From contig SMSO01000005.1 of assembly GCA_004764695.1 (NCBI GenBank), positions 818,501 through 882,500 on the forward strand: a DNA stretch of 64,000 nucleotides, written 5' to 3'. This DNA comes from Schizochytrium sp. TIO01 (lineage: Eukaryota > Sar > Bigyra > Thraustochytrida > Thraustochytriidae). Every line of letters starts with the position of its first letter. The stretch's first letter is position 1. A model generated the notes under the pieces. That model was not told the DNA's origin. It saw only the letters and a list, made by a program, of their open reading frames with translations, and ran no database searches. The position numbers and the translations under genes are program-made. Below, in pieces: positions 54,833 through 64,000 of this stretch.

Positions 54833-54914
54833 TTATTTATTTGATCTCCCCTTCTAATAAGCGCAACTAACCATCGCTTGCTTACCTCTATCAAAAGACG
54901 AGCTCGCCTGAAAA

Positions 54915-54936
54915 GCTTGCTTGCTTGCTTGCTTGC
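54915..54936. repeat. GCTT tetranucleotide repeat
   Basis: Five perfect units. Confidence 0.9.
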
Positions 54937-55020
54937 AATGCTTGCTGCAGCGTTTTCATCGTCTTGTCCAGATCGTCCGCAAAGCTGGAGCTGGCGCTCG
55001 TACGCTCGCCCACCTGCAGG

Positions 55021-55041
55021 TCCCTCCCTCCCTCCCTCCCT
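55021..55041. repeat. TCCC tetranucleotide repeat
   Basis: Five perfect TCCC units, homopyrimidine. Confidence 0.93.
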
Positions 55042-55793
55042 CTTCTCTCGCCTTCGTTCTGTCTGCCCTCAAGACTGACACTCCCTTGTCACGCCCAAAC
55101 AGGTCAGGTTCGCTTCCCCGCCAGCCCCTCAACTGATTGTCACGTCAATCGATAGGATTTCTTCGATGAATCAATCAATCAATCGATCGTTGGTGTTGGA
55201 TCCCTGATTGATTTGATGGACTGCTTGATTGTTGTGATTGATTTGTTGGTTGGTTTGTTCATTTAGTTGGACTTGGACTTGTCGCGTCTCCTCCGCAGCG
55301 CTCAACGAGTCTCTCCGGGCCGCCTTTGGACAGTCGAGATAGTCGAGCGCCGGTTGGCTTGTTGTGATTCTTATTTGGATGGTCTCTTGTAATGCCTGCG
55401 AATCGCTGTGCGCAGCAATAAGTTTCTTCTCGCTTCTCCGCAGACGCTCTTCTTCAGCCTGCTTCGTTTACTCAATACCGCCCTGATGGCGGTTATAAAG
55501 AATCTGTAGTGAGTTAGTACGTGGTCTCTGCATTGCATTGATTGCATTTCCTGAGGTGCTTTCTGCCTGTAATACGTGCCTGCAGACGGTACGATGATCT
55601 TGCTTTAGTTTATTTCTTCGAAACGAAAATAAGTTGAAAGCTTTCCGAGTCATTTCGTTCCTTTTGTTTCTTGTAAACAAATGGCACAGAAAGGAAGAAG
55701 CAGTCAAAGCTCAGTGAGAGTGAGTGGTATCCGTATTTATTTAGTATTTCGTTTCCATTCTTCTGCTAAAAAAAGGCGAGGAATGAATAAACG

Positions 55794-55820
55794 AAGAAAG
55801 AAAGAAAGAAAGAAAGAAAG
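55794..55820. repeat. AAAG tetranucleotide repeat
   Basis: Six to seven perfect AAAG units. Confidence 0.92.
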
Positions 55821-56170
55821 ACCCACGAAGTAGTAGTGAAAAACTAGCTCGTGGAGGTCGAATGAAACATGGAGGAGGCACCGTTTGCGAGCGTGGGCGT
55901 GGAGCGTGGCTGGACTGCCTGTCTGGCTGGATGCCTGCCTGGCCTCAGCAGGCTCCAGGAAGGCCTCTTACCCCCCGCGTCCAGGCTGCCCGGCGAATTG
56001 CGAGGAGATGCGCGACGCCCGTGGGTAAGAACAAAGCGGAGGCCAGAGAGGGGCAAAAGGGCCTTCTTCTTGAGAGGCATTTGGTTTGCTAACCACATTT
56101 GTAGTGGCACCTAGGCCTTTATTATCATTATTTATTTCTTTATAAAAATAAAAAATATCTCGAAAGATTG

Positions 56171-56192
56171 TTTTTTTTTTTTTTTTTTTTTT
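56171..56192. repeat. T22 homopolymer
   Basis: Exactly 22 T in an AT-rich island; the same length as the runs at 28595 and 60569. Confidence 0.95.
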
Positions 56193-57440
56193 AAACCTTT
56201 AAATAAAAGTATAATTAATAATTTTAGAATAAATAAAATAATGATAAAGTTTTTCTTTCTTTTCTCAAAACAAGCGATGCCGTCACTCATAGTTTGCAAA
56301 GAAGATCTTTGCGCTCAACTTTGAGGCAGCTGGCGATCCTTGGAGCGGCGGGGCACACGGCGTCCCAAGCATGATCGTTCGAGCGTCAACCGTTCAATAG
56401 CGGTTTTGACTTCAACAACTCCCTTCAAGTTCTTCATTTATATAAAAATATATTTTTAAAAACATATAACATTTAACCTGAAAATGCAAATACATCAATA
56501 CTTTCACCACTGCTGCTGCTAATAAAAACTACTACTGCGACATCGGTGCTTTTTTCAGAGTGAGTAGGACCACCGCCCACCGCGCATAATTTGTTAGAGT
56601 GGAGGCGGATCCTTCGAAAGAGAGAAATTCTGCAGCTGTGCCAGGGACAATTTATCCCTCGGCATTGGAGGGTTGCGAAGTAGATAACGGACAAGAGGAT
56701 GCCTCATTCGCAGGTTGAGCCCCCCGGCTTATTTTGGAATTCTGCAACTCTGTGGCAGATGGATTATATATATATCTATATCCATGTATTTCCAGAGAAA
56801 CAATGAAAATCAGCGTGAAGCAAAAGCATTCCAAAGGATAGGAGTGCCTACTCGGTACCTTAGCAGCATCGAGTGAGATATCTCGCAAGAATTTTGTTTG
56901 ATTGAATTACTTATTTGCTTATACCCCCATACCCAGGACAGAGACTCTTGGCGGACAACTCATAAGGCGCTGGAAGGAAATCGGCCGGAATCGATGCGCG
57001 ATGGACAAAGAATGAGTTCCTAAACACCGTTCGCGCCCCATCGCGTCTGGGAAGAGTACGTTTTCGTCGTCCTTTGCGCTTTCGGCATGGTTGTTCTTGA
57101 TGATGGATGATTCCCTCAATCTCGAATTGCAGCCAGTAAAAGAAATGAATAAAGCAGCAGCATTGGCTTGCTTGAGTAACTTAATTTCTACTATTAAAAA
57201 TAAAATAACACAAAGCACTGAGTTGTGAGCGGGGCATCGAATCGCAAGTTGATTTGAGCAGCCCGCGCGTGCTGCTCGAGAAACCTGAGAAGGACAGGGT
57301 TCACAGGCTGGATGCTTGATTCGTTTTCAAGCACCAGAATCCGTTCACGTGCACGCTGCGAATTACTTCGTCCATTTGCCTCGAATGGCTTTTCTCTTAG
57401 TAGGAATGCGCCTCATTTTGTCACCTTCGAAGGCAAATTA

Positions 57441-57584
57441 TGAATGAATAAGTGAATAAGTGAATGAATGAATGAATGAATGAATGAATGAATGAATGAA
57501 TGAATGAATGAATGAATGAATGAATGAATGAATGAATGAATGAATGAATGAATGAATGAATAAGTGAATAAGTGAATAAATGAA
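57441..57584. repeat. (TGAA)25 core with TAAG-variant flanks
   Basis: A pure core of exactly 25 TGAA units (57461-57560) is bordered on both sides, in register, by alternating TAAG and TGAA units. On the minus strand it reads as repeated Ser-Phe-Ile-His. It is the longest simple repeat of the window. Confidence 0.96.
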
Positions 57585-58422
57585 ACGATGTCTGATTTCC
57601 CACGCAGAGGCGGCAGCAGTTTAGCGCGAGCGATGGATCCCCAGAAGTCCTTTCGGGCAATCCGGCCGGTGAGTGGCGAGTCGTCCTTGATCGTGCTGTT
57701 GTGAATTCAATCTGCAAACGCGTGCGTGAGTACGTGAGTGTGCGTGCGTGCGTGCCTGCCTGCCGTTGTCCCTCTCGATTCTCGTGAACCTCGATGCATT
57801 CATTTCCTCGAGCGAGACGTTTCTGAGTTGAAACAAAACAACTGAAGTAAAAGAAATTGCGATAGCTCGCTCGCTAGCCAGCTAGCTAGCCAGCCAGCTA
57901 GCAAAACGTTTTTTAAATTAAACTTATTTTACGAAAAATGCCGACTAGGGAATGGTGAACAGATCGCACGAACCGCCGTTGTGCCTGCCTGCCTAAGCTT
58001 ACCTAAACAGACGTTACACACACTCCGCAAGAAATAAATGCCGGCACCGTGCCCTGGACTCGCTCATTTCCCAGCCCAGCCAGGCCAAGCAAGCTGAGCC
58101 AAGCCAGTGCAACGGCTCAGGCAGCAGAAAGAAGAAGCCCATCGTCAGTCAGTTCAATGCACCGGCGGACCTCGAGCTCGCGCAGGTCTCTCTCTTTTCA
58201 TGATCTGATTTGTAGAGGCCACGGTTGAGGTGTTGGGGCGCTTCTATCGGCATAATTTCTCCTCCGCCCCCTGTAATCTTGCCGCCTTCTATGGCCTGGC
58301 TAGTCTAAACGTTAGGGCTACGTCGAGGCAGTCAATCCAGTTTTTCTTTTACAGCATCTTCTGTAATCCAGTAAAGCGAGGCACTTACTCACTTACTTGG
58401 AAAGGGAATGTCTCAATGTAAC

Positions 58423-58444
58423 AAGAAGAAGAAGAAGAAGAAGA
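58423..58444. repeat. AAG trinucleotide repeat
   Basis: About seven AAG units followed by AAC units. Confidence 0.9.
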
Positions 58445-58632
58445 ACAACAACAGAGAGGGGGAAAAGGGAGGAGAATGGGGCAAACAGTTGGAAAGCAAG
58501 CCGGCAAAAACAGCGAAGGCAGGAGCGAATGTCCTGACTGGTAGACTATCCTCTCGCTATTCAGCAAGTCACGTCCCTTCGCTCCCCCCCCCCATCCCTC
58601 GTTCCTCTACCGCCGTCTCACAGAGGAGAATA

Positions 58633-58633
<1 letters not shown>

Positions 58634-58693
<60 letters not shown>
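58634..58693. repeat. (AAG)20 trinucleotide repeat
   Basis: Twenty perfect AAG (GAA) units, 60 bp. A pure purine strand of this kind can form triplex DNA. Confidence 0.96.
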
Positions 58694-58694
<1 letters not shown>

Positions 58695-58920
58695 TGGGGT
58701 AGAAATTGGTTTTACAATTTCTGCAGGAATTTCCTAACTCTTTTTATTAGTTTTTAATTTAATTTAATTTAATTTAAAATTTAAAATTATATATGAAATC
58801 AAGCTAACGAAACAAGCAAAAAGCGATCCGCCAGTGAATGAATGAATGAATGATGAATGAATGAAGGAATGCATGAGTAGACAAGCAACAAACAAACAAA
58901 GAAAGCAACAAATCAGTCTC

Positions 58921-58988
58921 CAGTCAGCCAGTCAGTCAGCCAGTCAATCGGTCAACCATTCAGTCAGTCAGTCAGTCAGTCAGTCATG
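58921..58988. repeat. Register-locked CAGT-family array
   Basis: 17 units of 4 bp in one register. CAGT and CAGC mix first, then CAAT, CGGT, CAAC and CATT, then six pure CAGT and CATG. Confidence 0.93.
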
Positions 58989-60276
58989 TGTCCTGTTCAC
59001 CTTATTAGAGAGGCCTGCTCTGTGTCTGGTGAGTGCGAACGGATGTCCACAACTGGACTGTTGGATGAGGGCAAATGAGGGCAAAGCAGTACTACTCTAG
59101 AGTAAAGCCAAAGTGAGTGTATGTTGGACGAACGATTGAGACGAGAACGGATGCCTTTCTCCTTTTGTTATTATTATTATTATTATTAAAATTAAATTAA
59201 ATTAAATTAAAATTAATACAACTTATGAATAAAAAATAAGAACTACTAAAAAGTGGGCAGAGGCTTAAAGTCTTTCCTTCTTACTGTCCGAACTCACTGG
59301 AAGCTGCGGCTGTTGCCGATGTTTTGCTCTGAAGTCGGCGTTATTCCCAGCAGCAGCAGCAAGGTTTAGCTCGTGAGGAGCGGAGGCAGTTGCTCTACGA
59401 GCACAGCAATTGGCGCGAGGCCTCGGCTGTCCCGCTGTTCAACGTCACCGGGTGAGCGAAAGCAGCGCCTGCTCAAGAAAGTGCTGCTCTTTGAAGGCCT
59501 TGAAGCGAGAAGAGGAAGCACCTGGTTTGCTTTCTTTTCTGCCGCCTCTGTTTGTGTTGTTTATTTCTCTGTTTCTTTAAAATCCGCGAGGATGCGTAAA
59601 GGAAAGAATAATTTGTTTGTTTGATTTGTTTGTTCAAGTTTGTTTGTTTTGTTTGATGCATAGTCCGCACTGCCTGGTTACGTAGAAGATGCTGGATTCG
59701 TGCAAAAGGTGGAGATCATCAGATATTGCATCGGGTGCAACATCCGAATTCTGGTGCCAGGTTTCTCCAAAAGCTTGGGCCCTCAGCAAACCGCTCGACA
59801 GAATAAAATGCATGCGTGGAGACAGCTTTTGACAGCACCTCGAAAACCAGGACTCGTGGGAAAACAGCGGTAACGAGCGATTTTCTTGGTTGGCGTGAAA
59901 GTTTCTTTCTAATTCCTTCTCAATTCTTAACTTACGCCCTCTTCTTCTCGTGAGCGTGTCAAAACACAGATACAGAGTGACAGGCAGGCAGACGCTAGAT
60001 GCGTAGGAGTCTTTAGGACCGACCTAGGTTTTAGATCCCTCCAAAGCTATAACTGCACTAGCAACTGAGTCTTCTTTCCAGTTCCCGACGCATTATGTTC
60101 TACATTGTGCGAAATAAAGCGAGAGTCAGCAGAATCCACCACTCGTCCTCCTCTTCTGCTGTGCGTGCATGAAAGAAAAGAAAGATTGCTGAGAACTAGC
60201 TAGCTGCCTCAGCCGTGGATCGGTTGATGAGCTATCTATCTATCTCTATCGGAGTTGCTCACTCATTCACTAATAA

Positions 60277-60352
60277 CTTTCTTTCTTACTTACTTACTTG
60301 CTTGGTTGGTTGGTTGGTTGATTGGTTGGTTAGTTACTTACTTACTTACTTG
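60277..60352. repeat. Register-locked NTTN drift array
   Basis: 19 consecutive 4-bp units with an invariant TT in the middle: CTTT x2, CTTA x3, CTTG x2, GTTG x4, ATTG, GTTG, GTTA x2, CTTA x3, CTTG. Nearly every change between neighbouring units is one base. Confidence 0.95.
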
Positions 60353-60568
60353 AAGCGCCGAGAGCGGAATCTTCCCTTGGTTTATGAGTAGGGAAGCTTC
60401 CTTGGCTGGAAAGAAGAAACGATTCAACCCACGATCCTTTCGCTGATTGTTTCCCCATTCTCCGTCTCCTCATTTCTACGATCGCTTTGGTCTTGTTCAT
60501 TTTTCAACTAAAACTAAATAAGTTAATTAATTAAATTAAGTAATATGCAAGAATAGCTAATCCTGAAC

Positions 60569-60590
60569 TTTTTTTTTTTTTTTTTTTTTT
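60569..60590. repeat. T22 homopolymer
   Basis: Exactly 22 T in an AT-rich island, followed by AAATAAAAATAAATAAT. Confidence 0.95.
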
Positions 60591-61524
60591 AAATAAAAAT
60601 AAATAATGAAAAAGAGCATGATCAACGTGTACAAATGTATAGATTAATTTAAAAAGAAAAAATAAGAAAAGGAGAAATAAGTAAAAGATGTTTGATTTGT
60701 CTTCGTTTTATAGACTTGTAAACGCGAGATAAGTTTTGGAGTGTGATGAAAACTGCGTTCCTTTGGGTATTCGGCCTTTGCTATTGTTGCTGCTGCTGCC
60801 GCCGCGTTTCCAAAGAGAGAAAGCTCGTGAGAGGGAGGGAGGTCGCGCCTTGAGTGCGTTGAAAATCTCGACCGCCAACGCTTCACGGTGGCGCCATCTG
60901 GACGAGAATATGAAACTGAGATTCTTCTGCGCCGCCTTCGAGGCCTCCCGCTCCACCGCCAGCAGCATCGGAAGGGCCCAGGCCCTGCCTGCCCTTGCTC
61001 TGCCTCCTCGCCCTTCTTCGTCATCTTCGTCTTCGTCTTCGTCTTCATCGTCCTCTTCTTCAGCTGCGCTACGAAGGGATAGACCGCGAGTGCGAACGAA
61101 GTCAATTCAAGATCTCCAACGAGAGAGCGCGAGGGACCTCTCTAATCAATTCAATCGATGTCTTGGAAACGTGAAAACAGCCAAACCGTCGAAACTTTGG
61201 CGGACTCTAAAAGAAAGGGCGCCCCTTTAGTCGCGGTGATGAGAGGGAAAGATAAGAGAATGGGAAAATAATACGCACTTGCTCGGAGTTACAGCCACGA
61301 TATGTTTTGAGTGTTCCAGGAGCTTGCTAGCGCTAGCTAGGCAGTACTTCCTTTCGCAGACCCGGTGAAACAGGTGCGTGCATGGGTTTCTCTTGTTTGA
61401 TTATTAGTTTAAAAGAAAAGAAAGGAGTCGAAGAGCGAGAATATCAAAATGTAAAGTGATTGAACCATCTTGCGTTATAAATGATGTTTTACTTTGATTT
61501 AGTAGTAGCAGGCAATATTTATTT

Positions 61525-61542
61525 AAAAAAAAAAAAAAAAAA
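61525..61542. repeat. A18 homopolymer
   Basis: Eighteen A in an AT-rich island. Confidence 0.95.
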
Positions 61543-62511
61543 GCTTATTCGAGTTTAAGAAACACAAAGTAAAGCGAAAGATGGGAGAAACACACAACTA
61601 TACAACAGGTGCGCATTCAGACACAAGGGCCTGCGCGCTCAAGGCTTCGGCTTCTTCGGCGGCAGGCTCCGTGTGAAGCAAAGCGGAGTGGTGTGCATGC
61701 TGGAGAGCATGAGGCGGAGGCGGCCACGTGCGCAGGAGCTTGATCCTTGATCCGCAAAGCGTCGCGTCTCCAAGGAAAGAGTCACGCGAACGACAGCTTG
61801 GCCAGAAAAGCTGCATAGTTTTTGTGAAAAGAAAGAAAGAAAGAAAGAGGGAGAAACTCGTGAGAAAGAAGTACCTTACTCTTCTAACGGTGACTGTAGG
61901 AAGCCAAGAAAACCATCAAAGCTTGCTTTTCGACATCCTTCAACCTTTTCCAGGAGCTTATACAACGAAGCAAAGCAAAGCAAAAGCACCAGCGAGGAAA
62001 GCAAAAGCAAAAGCAGAAAAGGCAAGTCAGCCAGCCAAGTCAGTCAGTTCAGTCATTGTTTGTTTGGATAACCAAGAAACACGCAAACTTGCAGCAGCGA
62101 AGAAGAACTTGGAACACCCCTCATCCGCCGCATCATGGTTTCACGATCAAGAATAACCCTGCCTGTGCTGCGAAGAAACCTGCAAATTTGTGTATAAAGA
62201 CCAGTGAGGTCACCCAATTACAAAGAAGCATAAACGACAATAGCAGCAGCAGCACCAGCAGTGTGCCTTGAAATCAATCAAACGCAATTTAGAAAGAAAG
62301 GAATCCAAACAAACAAACAAACAAACCAAACAAACACCTGAGAAAGGACTCAAGGCAGGCAGGTGCTGGTCAGTACTTCGTACTCATTAGAGAGGGCGAA
62401 CGAACGAATGAAAAGCTCAGTCAGCTGATTCCAAATAAATAAACCCGCCCTCTGCCAGGTCATAAGTCGGGAGAGAGAGCGTGCGCTTGGACTTGGGCCC
62501 GGTCCACGCAT

Positions 62512-62539
62512 GAGTGAGTGAGTCAGTCGGTCAGTGGGC
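62512..62539. repeat. GAGT/CAGT array
   Basis: Seven 4-bp units in register: GAGT x3, CAGT, CGGT, CAGT, GGGC. Confidence 0.88.
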
Positions 62540-64000
62540 GAAGGCCAGTGCTCTGTTTGCTCACTCACTCACTCACTCATTCGAGAACGCGAAGGCAGGC
62601 TGCCTCGCCACGGACTTCGTTGGCGCTGTCACGCACTCTGGACCGCGGCCGGCGAAAAGGCGCTCTCTGCTCTCACTACCGATTCTGGGATGTTTATTTT
62701 GCCGTCGGGCAGGTCGCTGTCTCTGGCGCGTCGTCAGTGGGCCACTGGAAAAGCTTTGCTCCTCCTCACAAAACCCTGTGTTCTTGCCGCCGGTTGGCGC
62801 CCGGGAAAAGCTTTCCCGCTGTCCATCTCGGTGGAATTAGCTTTTCCTGAGAGGGGCGCGACAGAGGCAACGCTCTCTCAGTCTGCTCTCTCTCAGAGAC
62901 CCTGTGCGGGAAAATTAACCGGTCAGTGTATGAAGTAGCAGAAAGGCTGACGCATGCGCTGTGTCTCCTCTCGCTCTATTCTTTGCATGCTCTGTTTGTT
63001 TGTTTGTTTCAATGTATTTACGTTTCCATGTTTGATTCTCTCTTTGCTCTCTCTTATCACGACGATGGGAATGAATGAAAGTGAAAGCGTGAGCCTGGAG
63101 ATTCTCGCGGGAGGCGGTGCTCTCCACTCTATCCGTGAGCCTCCTGAGGATGAGGAAGCTGCGAGTGCGTCTCCCGGAAATGCCACGAGAGGGCGGCTCG
63201 AATGGTTGGCTGTCTGGCTGTTGGTCAGGCTAATTGTTGGCTGCCTGCTACAGGGTAGGTAGCGCTTTCATGTTGGAATTCTTTGAGAAGTATCTATCTT
63301 TATACAGCAGCCTGCGGACTCTAACAATTTCTACCTACCTACAACTTTTCAGAGACAGACTTTCTTCGCAGACTGTTGGTGAGGCAAGTAACAAATAACA
63401 CTCACGTACTTACTGTTTATAGAAGAGGACGAAGTACCTCAATTAGAGCGTTCTGCGAGTGTTTTTATTATAATCGATCGACGAGAGAGAGAAAGAAAGA
63501 AAGACTCACAAATAGTCTTACTCCTTGGTAGGTTCGCTGGGAAGAAAACAGTTTTTCCTTTTTGACTATTTCTTTATTTTTGAAAAGGAAGAAAAGAAAA
63601 GAAAAGCAAGAGAAAGCACATACGAGAGTTGGAAAGGAGGGAAATGGGAATAGCAGTTCTACCAGTTTCAACTTCCGTGGCCGCCTCTCGGGCACCAGGC
63701 TCTCCCAAGCCAAGTGTCGAAGTCGGCTAAATTCGTAGAATTCAATGCGGGTGGAAATTTCAAGGGAAAGTATCGTGCTTTCGCAAAAAGTTCATTTGCG
63801 GCTATGTATGCTGCGCTTTGCCATGCTATGCTATATGATAGGCTAGGCTAAAAAATAATGTTTTATTATTATTTATTTCTAAGTTAATAAATAAAAAAAT
63901 TAGATTGAGAGGTTTTTCCCATCCTGATTATTAATATAAAATAAAATAAAAAATAAAGGTAATTTGAGAATTTTAAAACAAAACTGATAAATTATTTGAC

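Larger units (their letters stand above)
52512..57440. other. Gene-free region with repeats and GC-rich islands
   Basis: A 378-bp frame at 52602-52979 (minus; GTG start, internal Met) reads FELERVWAKRSRRRGQRI and KKRKEREVASMLLKIRQ and has some coding character. The opposite strand is open too, so it is not called. Another island at 55860-56020 ends in a possible donor (CCCGTG|GGTAAG). AT-rich islands lie near 53600-53670, 54410-54500 and 56120-56250. Confidence 0.3.
57585..64000. other. Gene-free region with repeats, AT islands and open GC islands
   Basis: No gene is supported. Possible exon-like segments: 57610-57669 after CACGCAG, ending at a GTGAGT donor; 59352-59451 after TTCCCAG (REERRQLLYEHSNWREASA), ending at GTGAGC; 59664-59869 after GATGCATAG, ending at GTAACG; and 60700-61230, open on both strands with a poly-Ser or poly-Asp/Glu stretch from GTCTTC repeats. 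Phases do not join convincingly. 62514-63260 is a GC-rich island with several overlapping frames. AT islands lie near 58740-58800, 59165-59240, 60510-60660, 61480-61545 and 63840-64000. Confidence 0.3.

Noticed and set aside
57421-57717. Open frame with Ser-Phe-Ile-His repeats
   Set aside because: Direct translation of the TGAA microsatellite.
1-64000. CRISPR arrays, insertion sequences, rRNA, telomere repeats
   Set aside because: No spaced direct repeats, transposase, rRNA signature or TTAGGG arrays were seen; the repeats present are micro- and minisatellites.

Overview
The window is nuclear DNA of a unicellular eukaryote. The genes are long and mostly intronless, and the introns that can be resolved are short (about 190-275 bp) with GT-AG ends. 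The proteins are eukaryotic: flotillin, BAH and SANT chromatin modules, extracellular filamin/PA14 repeats, a plant-type manganese CDF transporter, and a nuclear-encoded mitochondrial bL33. A stramenopile-like protist (for example a labyrinthulid or thraustochytrid) would fit, but this is inference from gene content and style. No marker gene here fixes the lineage.

Left half (1-34 kb) is gene-rich. In order: the 5' part of a large TPR protein (minus, runs off the left edge); a secreted ankyrin-repeat protein with one intron and an ER-retrieval-like C-terminus (plus); a SANT-BAH chromatin protein with a Lys/Pro repeat (plus); convergent with it by only 29 bp, a 2084-residue extracellular filamin/PA14/Calx-beta protein (minus); a Mn-type cation diffusion facilitator with a His-rich tail (minus); a 3.1 kb non-coding interval with a hairpin-rich core; mitochondrial ribosomal protein bL33, split by an intron after codon 3 (plus); a 993-residue EF-hand protein of unknown role (minus); a short, possibly frameshifted coding remnant; a PRISE-type short-chain reductase (plus); and a flotillin (plus). 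The genes form no obvious pathway. Shared themes are membranes and ions (flotillin, CDF, surface protein) and scaffolding repeats.

Right half (34-64 kb) has no gene I can support. From 34 to about 38.7 kb it is AT-rich with short broken frames. From about 39 kb to the end it alternates GC-rich islands of 200-400 bp, AT-rich islands, and dozens of simple repeats. The repeats are mostly tetranucleotide and of many motifs. Their most striking property is that the unit sequence changes by single substitutions while the 4-bp register is kept for 30 to more than 90 bp. This register-locked tetranucleotide drift recurs at ten or more loci and is the most unusual structural signal of the window. Some GC-rich islands are open in several frames and bordered by splice-like signals, so a very intron-rich gene or long non-coding transcripts cannot be excluded.
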